A stretch of 64,000 nucleotides of DNA from Torreya grandis (GCA_037957365.1 JARHVA010004093.1:1-64000), one strand, 5' to 3'; shown: positions 23,301 to 36,883, counted from the first letter of the stretch. Numbers and translations: made by a program. Notes: generated by a model from the letters alone, not told the origin.

Positions 23301-25533
23301 TGTTGTTCCCAAAATATGTCACTTGCTTTTGTGGACAACATATCGACCATTTTGGTCCTACAGACCAAAATTCTCTCTTTTCTTTTTCAAAAATGTTTTG
23401 AGCAATTAAGTTTTTTAAATATTCAAGCCTTTTCAGCTAAGGAAGTCACAGGTTCAATAGGTGAGCTTTCTCAAATGGAATTTCAAAACACTTAAGGCAT
23501 TTCCTTAGTGTTTTGAGGATGGTTCAACACTAAGGTTCAATCAAAAGACTTAACAGTGGGATTCAAACAAATGGAATGAACCATTGAACCACTGAACCCC
23601 ACCTCTAACAAGTTTAAAGGTTCAATGAGTTTAAAGGTTCAATGACTTTGGTAGACTTAATAAAATAAGGCTTTGGAGAGTTAACATTAAATGAATGAAC
23701 CATTGAACCTTGAACTTCTAAAGGTTCAAAATTTTAAAGGTTTAATGGGTTCAACAAAATTCAAAAGACATAGAGAATAAAAGGCTTCAAAGAGTGAAGA
23801 ATGAACCATTAAACTGTTGAACCTTGAACCAAAAGAGTTCAAAGGTTCAAAGGTTCAACAAGTTTAAAGAGTTAGATGGACTTAGAAAATGAAAGGATTT
23901 AGAGAGTTTGAAGCTTCAAAGGATTTAAAGAAATGTAATGAACTGTTGAACCATTGAACTTTGAACCAAAATGGTTCAAAGGTTCAAAGTTTCAAAGAGT
24001 TTAAAGTTCAAAAGGAAGTTTTGAGTGAATGAAGGAAGTGAAAGATTCCATTAAGAAGTTCAACCAAATGGTTCAAAGAAATGGTTCAATTAAAGAAGAA
24101 AAAGAGAGTGAAAGCGGCCCTTTACAAAACATTCAATCACTGAACCATTAAACCTTTGAACCAAAAGAGTTTAAGGTTCAAGGTTCAAAGAGGTTCAAGT
24201 GACTGGTGATGTCCCCATAGATTTCAAATTTAGGGTGATGGAATAACCATTGGTTTTCAAAAGACCTAAGAACATGCTCAATGACTAGCCTAGAAAGGAG
24301 TTGAAAGAGCAGTAGAAAGCGAGAAGATAGCCCCAAGAGCTCAGATCGCCAGGAGGATACAAAATGTGATAAGGAAAGAGAGAAAAACTATAGGAAATTT
24401 ATAAATATCTATAAGAGATTTATTTATAGTAGGTGAAATAGTCCACCAAGTGGACATCAGAGAGAACAAACATTCAAAGGTGTGGCCTATTTTTTTGTAT
24501 TAAGTAAAGGTGAATGGACAGCCATGTAAGCATCATAAAGAAGACCAGACAGCCCATGCTTAGGAGGAGACATTTGAGATGATTCAAAACACCAAAGTCA
24601 AGGATGATGACTTGTTATAGCATGGCCCTTTCATAGATATTCAATACATTTAATTTAGCATGGGCCATTTTTATGAAAACAAGCACCCAAGTCTTTCTTG
24701 TGATGCTATAAATTGTAATCTCTCATTTTGTATAAGGGATATCTCTCTCTTATCATAAGTGAAGCTTTGACTAAATTTAAAGGCATTACTATGACTTTGA
24801 GCTTAGACTATTAATCATATTTTTTTAAATGAATGAGAAAGCAAGTGACCTTTCAGACTTTGTATTGGAATAAGCTTGTGTCATCTAGGAAAATATTCTT
24901 ATGTTTGTTTCCTAAACATAGTCTTGTTTGTTTAATCAAACAAGTAGAACAAGTGAAAATAAGCTAGAAGATGTCTTGAAGCTGAATATGAGAGACTTTG
25001 TGCTACCATAAGTGTCTTCAGTCTGTGTTTTGTGTAAAGGATACTAGAGAGACTTTGAGATCTCTTTATCCTTCATAATCCTTTACTCTGTTGTAGTTTT
25101 AGGTGGAGACTTTGAGCCGTGCTTAATCCTATGGTGTCCTTCATCCTAATCAGTGAGAGAAGTAATGAAATACTTTGTGCTTTCATGGGTTTCTTGTGGT
25201 TACAGTTACTACCTAGGAAGTCTTCTTCTTGTTTTTTGAACATCATTTTTGAAAGAAGAGAAATGCCTTTAGTAATTACCCAGGAATTATCCCCTATTTT
25301 GTGAACATCATCTCTAAAAAAAGAGAGATGGATTGTATGATTTCACCCGTATGTGTTTTTTTTAGCTTATTATTATATAATAAATTATAGGGAACCTCCC
25401 TTTGCTAAGAGGAGAGATTTATCCCAATCTAGTTGTGGTCACCACATCTATTTTGCTATATAAATCTCTTTGTGTTGTGGTTGATGCACCTATTTTGCCG
25501 ATAGTCAGCTGGTGATAAAATATTCATCCAACA
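23301..25533 (+). repeat. 3' LTR of gypsy element 1
   Basis: It is 2233 bp, starts TGTTGTTCCCA and ends CCAACA, followed by the target-site duplication. It aligns with 14800-16998 over the whole length. It carries the second GGTTCAA array (23521-24200). Confidence 0.93.
23521..24200. repeat. GGTTCAA/TTGAACC motif array in the 3' LTR
   Basis: This is the counterpart of 15033-15667 with the same mixture of direct and inverted heptamers. Small differences in copy number exist between the two LTRs (for example an added AAAGGTTCAA near 23846). Confidence 0.85.
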
Positions 25534-25538
25534 AGATC
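25534..25538. repeat. Target-site duplication, right copy (AGATC)
   Basis: It is identical to 14795-14799 and directly abuts the LTR end CCAACA. Confidence 0.85.
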
Positions 25539-25959
25539 AAAGGCTATACTTATAGCCAAAGGGAAGCAATAGAGAGGTGATTTTGGTGATAAAATTGGGG
25601 TTTAAAATAGTTTTAATCCATTTAAAAATTGGTTACAATTGCCTCTTTAAATATGTTCACTCAAACCATTTGATTGATCCCGGTCACCCCTATCCTTTGC
25701 ATAATTATGATATATTCTCTATGATGCTCCATGGTGGTTACAACAATAAGATCAAGCTATTTCTAGTTGGGTCTTGGAAATAGTGTAGTTACAATAGTCA
25801 AATCCATCATTTAGAATCATGGTTTTCTGCTAACTACTTTTGATTAGTTATCATGGCATGCACAGTGGAGAGAAAGGTTACTTTCTTATAGTTAATCCTA
25901 GGGATGATCTATTATGGTCCACTTGCTTTCCTTCATCGAAGCCTTTAAAAAACTTTCTC
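25539..25959. other. Stretch without recognised features
   Basis: AT-rich flank of gypsy 1. Nothing identifiable is seen on either strand. Confidence 0.5.
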
Positions 25960-27000
25960 CTTCCACCTAGAAATGGAAAACAAAGTCATATAAGGATCCT
26001 TTTATGATGCAAACCTATAAGTTAGAGGTCTATATTTAGCCACCAACTTGTCAACCTTTGCTTTATATCACATTTAAAAGACCTATTTTCCTTTAAGGAG
26101 CTTTGTCAACAATGCTTGGTCCTTTTTTACACAATTTGATCCAACTTAGATCATATTTGAACTTAGTTCTATGTATTTCCATAAATTTAGGTCATATTAT
26201 TCTTTTTACCTAAGTCAAACTACTCCATCAACCCTAGTCAAAAAATGCCCTGACTCAATCCTTTCCCATTGGCTATTGAAAATCCAAATCAGATCATTGA
26301 CCCTTGACTCATCTCACTCCATTATATTTTATAGGTATGAATAAACATGATCCCTCATATTTATCTTTGAATTTTCAACCTTATTCCACTTGTGCTACAT
26401 GTTAAATGTGTGTTAATCCTCATGATACTACTATTAGTCTACCAGTTTAATTGCTTATACCATATGTCAATCTCTTGAGCTATCTAATTTTTTGAATCAT
26501 CTCACACCATTAGATTAAGATGTATAATTTATTAAGGACCATTAAAATTTCTAGGACCCATTGTTTGAAAGCCAATGGCTAGTCCATGGTCTTAAAATTG
26601 GTGTACTCACTCTTGTCATTTGACATACAGAAGACCATCATTAATAGTCACACAATCATCAAATTTAAGATCAATAGGATTGTATTGCTCTATCTCTAAA
26701 TTTAATGTTAATGTGACCATCATTCATCATTCTATAGAACATGATTGACGTCCTATGAACCATCAAATTTAAACACATGTATTTTTTTCTTTAGCTTTAA
26801 CTTGACGTTCACATGAATGTCTTATGCTTTTTGACTAATTTTGAAATCTTAAATTCCAAAGTGAAAGAATGATGGAGGAACAAAAATTTCAAGAGATGTT
26901 CATAAGTCCTAAAGGAAAAAACCCATTTGATGTGATGGTCCCAGAAGCCTCCCAAATGGAGATATTAAGTGTTCAAGTTAACTGGTCTATAACTACTTCT
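25960..27000 (+). repeat. Diverged fragment related to the gypsy 2 LTR family
   Basis: Several blocks line up in order and orientation with 38110-38930 inside the left LTR of the minus-strand gypsy element. Examples are GGATCCTT followed by AGAGGTCTATATTTAGC (against AGAGGCCCATATTTAGC), TTTTTGACTAATTTTGAA (against TTTTTGACCAACTTTGAA) and ATGGAGGAACAAAAATTTC (against ATGGAGGAACCAAATTTTT). Ends are not defined. It could be an old solo LTR or an LTR of a related element. Confidence 0.5.
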
Positions 27001-29700
27001 ATGTGATGTCCCTTTGATGGTCTAGACCTTAAACTTGCACAATTCATTATTTGATCATTATTTCAAGGTAATAATGAATTCATCAAATTTATGAAACTAG
27101 GTCTATTATTTTGAATGCTTAAGCACCATGAAAATATGTTTAGACCTTCCTCTTTGTAAAATCTTTATATGCAGTCCAAAATGGCCAATAATAAATTTGG
27201 TGGAGATGGCAATGTATATATTAGACTAGTTTGTTTTCCATCATGTGTTTAGTTTTGGTTGTGTGTTTTTTTATTTTGGTTGTCTATTTGTCTCTTTCCA
27301 ACTTTTCCCAAGTTTATACCTTCAAAGGATGATATGATTCATGAGGAGGAACCTAGTGTAAAAAAGGGTTATGACCACTCTTAAAGAGAGATAAAATATT
27401 GTAAGATAGTTTGGTATTTATAGACTTAAAAGGTGATATTTCATTTTGAAATAGTTCAAATATTATGAGTAGTCCTTTAATTTTTATATTTTTAAGGCCA
27501 ATGATTTGTAACAGAATAAGTAGACTTTAGAACATTTGCATTTATTGACAAAAGCCATAAAAATTGTACTTAATAAAACATCATGATAAAATGAAGGACC
27601 ACTAACCTTGTATAATATTTGATGGCTATTTATATCATTCCAAACATCTGATCACTCATGTCTTGGTGGCAAAACTTAAATATATTTAATTGTAAAATAT
27701 TTTCATAAGAAAATTTTAGAATAAACACTAGAGAAAAAGTATAGAATCTAAATTCTAAGTCTTCCTTAAAAGGATTATTTAGGTAGCCTCCATCATAGGC
27801 TTTCCAACTTGGATAGCATTGGATCAAGTCCTAGAATGGGACTAGAGGTATCTTTTTTGGGGAAATGGATGCCTAGATGTAAATATATCAATACCTATAC
27901 CATTCCCCCTTGAAGACATATTGTTAATCGATGCCCATTTTAAAATTTATAATACCCAACTTGATCTAGACTTATCTAAGTGAAATATAAATTAAACTAA
28001 GTAGAAACTTATCACCTCACACACATATTGATAGCCTTTTATAGATATAAATCTTAGTATGTCACTTGGAACAATTAAATTTAGTGCCTTATTTGTATGT
28101 GTATGTCTAAGGATTTTATTATAGTCTATGAGTTGAAAAGGAGCAAAGGTAATTTCATTAGGTTCTAAGTTCTTCACACCACTTTCCCCATAAAATTCAC
28201 CATTTGATGTGGCCAACACACCCCCTTATTTTGAGAAGTGGGGGACTCCTCTTCTATGTTTCCCAAATTTGACGTTCCCATATTTTTAGCCTCTCTTTGA
28301 TCAACATATTTGTTTTTCATGCCTTGAATTTCTATTTCACCTTGGTTTTCTATGCATCCATTGTATTTAGAATGGAATTTAATCTCTATTAAATCCCCTC
28401 CATAACTTAGGAGTCTAAGAATGTTAAATTATTTATTATGTCCTGAGTCGAATAGTGTAATTCACACTTAGATTAGTTTTATTGGAATAACATTCTAATT
28501 TTTATGTTTGGGATTATTTTGAAATTTTTATAGTCTTAGTGTCCTAGATTCTTAGTTTCTTAGAGTCTTATGTGGCACATTGTAAATCTACATCAATGAA
28601 TGGATGAGTTGTGTTTCATTACATGGCTTCCTTTTTTTACTTAATCTCTTTGCATCGATTTTCATAGGTTGAGTGATCATATCAGAAAGCATTACATGGT
28701 TCCAATTATTAATAGCATCAGTTTCCCAATATTGACAAAAATGTCAGATCTTGGAAGACCCTAACAAATTAGATCTTTCATCTATCAAAATGGTCAATCT
28801 CCTCATATTGATAGAGATGTTATAGCCTAGGGAAGCCCAACCAAATGAGAACATGTTGCATGGCCCCAGTGACTAGAAGTGGTATAACTTGACTAATTAG
28901 ATGGCATCAATGTTAGATGAATCAAAAAAATAGTTATATAAAAGATTTCATAGCCCAAGAGAAATCAAAAAAATGAAATCATTTCATGTGGCCCATTATC
29001 AAAGATGTCAGCCTCATGGACCTAACAAAGATTTTTGAGCCTAAGAGAGACTAACCTACTAGACCATGTCATGTTGTACATCAATATATATATTGATAGA
29101 TGAATAATGAGACGTCATAAATTAGGTAGAATAAATTACAATTAGACTTAAAGGGTTAATCAAATTATTTTATGCATCAATTCAATCCTCTAGTTGGCAA
29201 CTCCTACTCTTAGAAATGTAAATGAGAAGTATCAGTCCATGCTTAGGTAGTAGCCATTAAAATCAAGACTAACTAATGATATACATGTGGATGAAATAGG
29301 ATATCCATGATTCCATTGGCATGAAATGAACATGTTTCTACCATGATAATTACATTAATTAAATGGAGAACTAAGACTTAATCTGATAAATGGGAATGAT
29401 GCATTATAATCACCAAATATAATAGGTGACACATATTGGAAATCATTGAGTTTAAGTATAGATTGGGAAATAAATGGGAAAATCTAGCCACCAACTCAAA
29501 TTTCAATTAAAACTGAGTGATCCACCATGTGCCTTCAATACAAGAGATATTTATGAATCTCTTTAAGTACTCGTGGGTGAGCCCATTTACCATTAATGCT
29601 TAGTTTCCTAGTCTACCTTCTTATTTTTTGTACATTATTATGCCTTACATGACTCCCTCACTAAAAAATCATTATCATAGAAGATATAATACTTTATACA
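27001..29700. other. Mostly unassigned AT-rich stretch
   Basis: No family motif is found. A 75-codon minus-strand open frame (28219-27992) has ordinary protein-like composition and may be a coding remnant. Around 28740-29090 a loose, degenerate repetition of phrases like TAGCCTAGGGAAGCCC and CATGT(T)GCATGGCCC is visible. Confidence 0.45.
27992..28219 (-). pseudogene. Possible coding remnant, unknown family
   Basis: This is an open stretch of 75 codons with balanced composition (NLEPNEITFAPFQLIDYN, NLIVPSDILRFISIKG). It is followed and preceded by stops. It is bounded by no recognisable domain and lies beside slightly less AT-rich DNA extending to 28340. It may be the end of a decayed transposon gene, or a chance frame. 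Confidence 0.25.
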
Positions 29701-32700
29701 ATGGATTCTTATTCTTCTCACAACCCTAAATATGAGCCTAAGTATAGGGACACCACACTTACAGATGGCTTGACATGCTTCAATCACTTTAATGAGATGT
29801 TTAGGTTAATTGATTTGGTTACCAAATCATTTAGTAGTGATGATGAAGATAAGGTTAAGTTTTAAGACTACCTCTAGGCATATAAAAAGTACAAGTTTCA
29901 TTGATCCATAGCCAATACATAGGTTTTCCCCTATGTTGATTTATTTGGTAATTTTTTTATCATGGGTAAGTGAACATAGATGGTGTTCATGACATGGTCT
30001 GGTCTGTGAGTTCCCAACATCAGATCATAGATATATTAGGAGATGCATTCAAATATTACTATAACCTCCTAGAGTACACATTCATATATGATTCAACTAT
30101 GGTAAACACTTAGAATGACACATAATAGATATATGATGTCTTAAAAGAATGGCCAAAGAACCTAGATTAAAAAAGGGTCAACAAAATAGACATGAATGCT
30201 TATATCATTCGCATCTTAAAGTATGGAGTCTATAGCAGTATGATATTTTTAAATCAACTATTTGGAGAAAGTGATTACCTACATATAAACTTCTTATGGA
30301 TCCCCCTAATTGACATAATTCTTAAGGGTGATTAGTTTCTTGACCTTGGTGGAATAATAAATTTTAACTTGATCAAGGTAGTGGGAGATGCTTGAGGAGG
30401 AGAAAAATTCTACATGATGAGCTACTTGGTAAACATAGTTTACATAATGATCACATTCAAGCCTTCTGATTATATATCATGGGTTCCTAGATGCTTTATG
30501 GTCCATGTAGTCTTGTATAATTTATATGGACACCATTACTAGAACCATATCTAAGAGATGTGTGTCATTTTAGGTAATAATCTACATGCCCATAAACAAG
30601 GTATTCATTCCTTGGCTATCAAAGGATATTAGGGTCTCTCTCACCCCCATTGGTGATTATTAGTACTATATAGATGACACTATAATTAGGATTATTAACA
30701 CTATCAAGAATCCCCTTCATCTATCTTATCAAGTCCCAAAAAACTTTGTAGGTAATAAATCACCTACTAGCTATTGGAATTCATCTTCAACCATTATTTC
30801 AATTTCAAATAAGAAGGCCTACATTCCCCTCATAATCAACATTAGGCACCAAATGTACATGGATTTTCCCCCTTTATATAATATGGTAGTTATAAAGGAC
30901 TCTTATACCCTGGGTAGGGTTTAACACTAAGATTGGGACCTACACAACATATTTCAAGCCCATGTAGTGAGATACCAAGCCCTTTTAAACATCAACTATT
31001 GACACCAACCCCATGAGGATGGTGATTTATATCTCAACCTGATCGATGATCAAGAGGTGTTCACCTAAATTAAGGTAAAGAAGAAGAAAGGAAAGTAGGC
31101 TTAGCTTCAACCATCCACCCAAGCTGGCCTTACCTCCTCTATATATTCTTATCTCAATGGAGATTTTTAAGAAACTCCCCTATATTTCATGAATAATTAT
31201 ATAATGAGTTATATCTCTTTATCCTCATATACCTTCTTTCCATGAATTTCACCTTTATGACCCTCTGCTCCAACTTCACCACCTCCCATGGTATAGGTAA
31301 CACAACCTCAAGTACTTTAAGCCTAGGCATATCAACCTCAACCCAACCCTAAGTTATGCATACACTCATGTTCAAAATAAATAGTATCCCAAAGATAATC
31401 CCAAAGAGGGACCAGTAATCAACACCCTTGCAAATATCTCCCTTACTCCCAATTTGCCTCAAAAACATAGTGAAACCCCTCCTAGTTTACCTTCACCATT
31501 GAAACCTACTTTAGTAGTGCCCCCACTTTTCCATATTTCATGAGTTCTATAATTTACCCAATTGATACTAACTTTAGCTATACATAACCTTCTCACCTCT
31601 CATTTTCCATCTACACAATCCATTCCCTAAAAAAAGATCTTTGTAGTGCCCCCATTGATTAATCTATAATTTAGATACTTATAGGTGTCCCAAATCAACC
31701 AACTTTTATTGCCTCCATGAAAATAATTGTACCTACATTCATAATTCAATTATCCCAAACCATATCAATGACACCTATGGTCACCCATTAGCCTCTTCAA
31801 TTATCCATTATGACATATACCACCCCAACTTCTTTCACTACAATAGTTGAAGTTGATCTGAGAAAGAGGCCTAAAAAGATACAAAAGGAAACTCATCCTT
31901 GGCATCTTTCACCACATCCTATTACTCCTTAAATAATTACAAATCCTTCATATTCCATTATCCACAACACTTAAGGACTTGGTTTTAAACATCAATTTTC
32001 CTCCCTTTTATCGAATGCCTCTTTCGTTGGTATCATTTCCCCATAGGTTAACTTGACCTAGAGATACTGGTCAGCGAAAATATTCCCTTGGGAATCACCT
32101 TTCATCCTAACCCCATTCACAACCATGCTTCCTCCTCATTCATTACTCTATTTATTTATCCCCTCCATTTCATCTATTCCCATTTTACCCAAACCTATGC
32201 CTATCACATCCATCTCTACCATCCCACCAACACCTCCTTCAAACCTAGGAGTAGCCATAGTGTCATAGGCACCTAATATGACTATGAAGGGTGATCTTGA
32301 AGTCTAGTGGGACTTCATATGCACCACAATGAACATAAGGAAAATCCTCACCTAGAATTTCATCCAGGAGGGAAACATTATGTTCTACCAAACACAACAC
32401 TATCTCTTATCCCTCACCACAGTGAGGACATATATGAGAGAAGAGAAAGTGGTTAAGGACTCAATATTTGGGCTTCTATATACACAGGACAAGTTATAGA
32501 AGCTGATGGAGGACATGCAAGAGTAGGTCCAAGCCCTAAAGGCATAAACAAAGAGCTCATTCCATATGGAGATGATTGGATGACTCAAGGATGATCTTAT
32601 ATAACTTTTCTCAATTTTGGGAGAAGTGTTCAAGACTTTTTTGGATAGTAAAACACATATTCTAAGGTCCCAAGCATATTTGGAGAGAATTGATCTCATG

Positions 32701-33300
32701 GAGAGTAAGTTATAGAAGCTAAAAGTGATCATATGCAAGGACATGTTCCTAGAATTGAATCTAATGACCACTATAGACCTAAAAATTTACCAAACATATT
32801 ATAGGAGCATGAGGTATTTGATTGAATAATGGTTTATCATAGTATAAATAGTAGTCAAGCCTTTAGAAGAAGGCAGGGAAAAAATATTGGCCTAATTTAA
32901 AGAGGTTAACATTACTATGTTATTCCACTCAGATGCACTCTACTAGATAGAGGTGAGTTTGGACTTTACCTGGGTCACTTTTAATAGGTCATGAGGAATA
33001 ATGTGGTGAAATCCAACAAAACTAAATCCTAGGTGGTGCTTGAACTCTTTACTCAGTCCATTATGAGCATCAATCAAGTATTAAAGGTTAAAGTGTGCAT
33101 GGAGGATGCACTCCAAGTGTATCAAATATTAATGTCACAATTAGAGGTGATATTTAGAGAGACAAAAATTAATTTAGACAAGATGGATTAGGATTTTGAC
33201 CTAGTGGTAGTCATGTTATCTATTAAAGAGGTACAATCTAAGCAATTGGGAACCAGTTCATCAATGGATCATCTATGTATTAGCTAGGTGGGCCCTTAGG
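29701..33300 (+). pseudogene. Long decayed reading frame, family unknown
   Basis: From the Met at 29701 a protein-like reading continues on the plus strand for about 1,200 codons, with many stops and at least two frame changes (frame of 29701; frame of 30081 for about 30081-30640; back to the first frame from 30649). Three parts are visible. The N-terminal part (29701-31170) is aromatic-rich and globular-looking, with HFNEMFRLIDLVTK, HINFLWIPLIDIILKGD and YISWVPRCFMVHVVLYNLYG. The middle (31170-32270) is Pro/Ser/Thr-rich and looks like a linker. The C-terminal part (32270-33000) is Lys/Leu/Gln-rich and heptad-like (MEDMQE, LKDDLI, ILGEVFKTFLDSK), suggesting a coiled coil. Most stops sit where Gln or Arg would fit. 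It resembles neither copia nor gypsy Gag-Pol. An accessory ORF of a large retrotransposon is my best guess. Confidence 0.45.
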
Positions 33301-36300
33301 TATATTTTTAGATAAGTGGAAGATATTCTCTCATTTTTTTAATTCTTGTAGTTTTAAATTTTTTTGAGAGGCCATCATGGCCAAGGATGGAAATATCATG
33401 CTATTTAGAGGCAAGTCCCATCCTCTATATATTGTAAATTACAATCCATTTGAAGGGTCAACAAATTTGGTCTCAAATTGTTGTTAGAATCAAGTCATGA
33501 TTATACATGCTAATATTCACCCTTTGATATTTAAGTGTCTAACATGGTTTAAATTATTTAAATGAAAATCTATTTTTAATGAATGTTAATTCTTTCTTTC
33601 TACTAAACTAGTGTGTTTGTTTTCTAAAGTGTCAATTATTTATTTTTTGGATTAATGTTGATGTTAATAAATTTAACAAGCACTTTATTATTATAATGAA
33701 TGCACTAATTATAATTTTCTCACTATTGTAACTCACTTTTAAATATTTATTGATTTCTTCATAACACATTCAATCTATGCACTTAAGGTACATATTATGT
33801 TAGAGAATCTATGTGTTACCTCCTACAAGATCTTCTAAGTGTTGATATTTAGTGAAAGATTCTTAAATCAAGAATTATTATATATTTTAATTATGACACT
33901 TCCCTTTTGTAATGATGAGTCACATCCCTTAATGAAACTAGGCACATAGTGGTATAACTTTGGTAGGGCACACTATAACTCAGTTTTTGAATCATTAACA
34001 TCCTTCCAAGCCTAGAATAATCTCTTTTATTATCTACCTTAAAGTTCCATTTTTTATGTTTATTTTTGAGTAAAAATACCTCTTCCATTATTTCTAAATT
34101 AATGTGGTCTAATTTAATGGTAAGTAGTGAATGAGGTTCTTTCAACTAATAGTAAATTCTGGTGTAGTAAAACATACATTAAACCCTAGTGATAACAACT
34201 AGTACTCTATGAGTAAATCAAGGTCAAACTACTTGATCATTAGAATAAACTAGCATTAGTCCTAAAATTACCAAGGGGATATCTTGTCCCATGCATTGTC
34301 ACCCACATTCTAATTTAGAATACTAAAACCCATGAGTGCCTTTAGACATACAAGGATCTTGGGGCTGATAACAAAATCACTCTAAGTAATATTATATATA
34401 TTTGTGTTGCATTTAATTAATAAATTATATAATATTATCTCGTAATAATTTATTGATACCCATAATGCATAAAACAATACTAATTTTTTACCAATATATA
34501 AAATAATACGAATATTCATGTAGTTTAAATTGTATTTTCTATGAACACAATCAAATTCAATTATCCATTAATCAATATACCAAGATTAAAGTGCCATCAT
34601 TAGAGTTACTAAAAATCATTAAATACAAATGTGCATGGAACTAACTTGTATTAATCCATCTAATTCAAGTAAAAATTTAATATCTAATCAATTATTAAGA
34701 GTTATCATGAGGTACTTAGGAGGAGAAAATGATATAATAAAATTCAAAAGGCTTTAATGCAATAAAAAAACGCCTACTTCATCTTCCTATCTAATCTTAA
34801 GTAAGCCTATAAACACCCATATGAATAAAGGAAACCTAATATCAAACCCTTAACAAAATCAAAATCCCACAAATGATAAAAAATTATGTTTGAGTAAGTC
34901 TAATGAGAAGATAATATGAAGCTATCAGGGAGTAAATAAATGTCATTATGAGTGGTTTTCTTTGTACTCTTCCTTTTTGTTATTTTAGTATTTTTAGTTA
35001 TGATTCTTTTCTCAAGAACCTATCACTCGATTATAATGATTAACTCTTATCTGAGTTGAAATAAATAATGGAAATAAAATTAGTTAATGATGCTCTCAAT
35101 CAAATACGACTTAAAATGATTGGCCCTTAAATACCCCTAACCTAGTATTGGATTGGTAATGAAGTCTATATACACACAAAAAAATAACATCATTTAGTTA
35201 ACAAATCTCATAAATATAGAGGCATGGATAATTCAAATAAGGATAGCAACTACCATTCATAAATTATTATACATCTATTTGATTAAAGAAACCATTCAAA
35301 TTAAAAATGATATATATATAACATAGTACTAAATATATTAAACATTAAGAAATTAACATACCATATTTGGTATCTAAACATTAATTAATCGACTATACAT
35401 AACAAATTTCCATAGTGTTTAAATATTTAGAGCAACCAAACTACAATTGAGATTCAATGGTGGGGTAAGTAGGAAGCTCAAAATGTGCCTCATTCAATGT
35501 TCTCATTTTGTAATCCATATCACAATAAACATTTTCACTAATTATTAAACATAATTAATGATGATACAATGTTAGTACTTGAATTGTACTTTTCAAATGC
35601 ATATTTTATTAAATTCAATAGAAATCCATCATATTTGATGTATAGATTTTTTAAAGGAAAAACCAATTATATATATAAAGGAATATCTATTTTTATGAGC
35701 TTACTACCAAGATAGAGATAAAATAACTCAACATTTTCTTGTAAATGTATGAGAACTTGCACTAGACTAAAATAAATAAATTAGGATATTTAACTTATCA
35801 TGTTCTAATTATATATTATATATAGACCTAAATTGAGGGTTTATGTGTTTATTTGAAGGTCTTATAGATGAAATTACAACAAAATTTCTGCCTTTATTTT
35901 ATTTCATTTAACTTCATTATATATTAGACAATAAAAACTAAAAAATATATTAGATAAAGTAGATGTAGTCTACTGTGTGTTATACTTCATCAAGAAATGA
36001 GCATCTAATTTTAATTGTCCTTATTTCAAACACAAGTTTTGAGTAATATTGTTATTCATATGATAGAATCTTCATAATGAGGTAGAGATATTTTCATAGA
36101 ATAACAAGTCTCTTGGTCTACACATAATAGACATATTAATTTTTAGTGCTCATAGAATGCAAAAAATGGGCATGATGGATAGATCCTAATAATTCAGAAT
36201 CAAGAAATTAGATTCTTCAAACTAGAAAATTAGTTTCCAATCTTTTCAATTCAGTTATCTTTTAATTTCTTTGAAATTAAAAAAAATAAAACCAAGTGGG

Positions 36301-36883
36301 TTATACTAACCAATTATGTTGTTCGTAGACATTAACAAATCTAAAATAAAATAAAATAATACCCTTTCCAACAACATTTTATTTAATTTATATTTATTAA
36401 AGCTTTATATTGATGCTAACATTTATAATTGAGTTTATTTTATTCTTTGTGATTTTTTAGCATTTGTATGACTTTTCTTCAAAGTTTCCATTTCTTAGAT
36501 ATATATAATTTACCTCGATCAAAGCCACCAAGGTACAATGCCTATGATGTAATTATGTTAAAATTAGATTCATTGACTACCTCAAACATAAATTAAAATG
36601 TTACATTCCATGTGCTTTACTAATATTAATATAGTAACCACCTAAGGGAAATCTATCTACAATAAGACAATAGATATAGAAAGGGACATAAGCCAAATTA
36701 GGTGGGACATAACCCAAGGTAAGTATACACAGTCTAAAATAGGATAACATGAAAAAAAAGTTGAAAAAATCAAATACCAATCTAAACAAGGTATAGAAAG
36801 CCTTCATGAAAAACATGGCATTATCATTTGGAACTATAAGTAGTTAAACACAAGAAATATGTAGTCTGAAAGAATAGATCATA
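33301..36883. other. AT-rich stretch without recognised features
   Basis: A short open plus-strand stretch at 33378-33480 (AKDGNIMLFRGKSHPLY) may continue the decayed unknown frame. Beyond it only very AT-rich sequence is seen, without motifs or long frames on either strand. Confidence 0.45.

Larger units (their letters stand above)
14800..25533 (+). mobile_element. Complete but degenerate Ty3/gypsy element
   Basis: The element runs 5' LTR, primer-binding site, gag, protease, RNase H-like domain, RT, RNase H, integrase, 3' LTR, flanked by AGATC on both sides. It is 10.7 kb. Integrase after RT shows that it is gypsy. The extra RNase H-like domain between protease and RT points to the Tat branch of plant gypsy elements (established for that branch; lineage call inferred). 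The two LTRs differ at about 18 of 235 aligned positions in one block that I counted by eye. Pol is interrupted by stops but stays in one frame from about 18242 to 23092. Confidence 0.93.

Noticed and set aside
32400..32771. 123-codon minus-strand open frame
   Set aside because: It is antisense to the protein-like plus-strand reading, whose stop pattern and heptad-like composition are more convincing.
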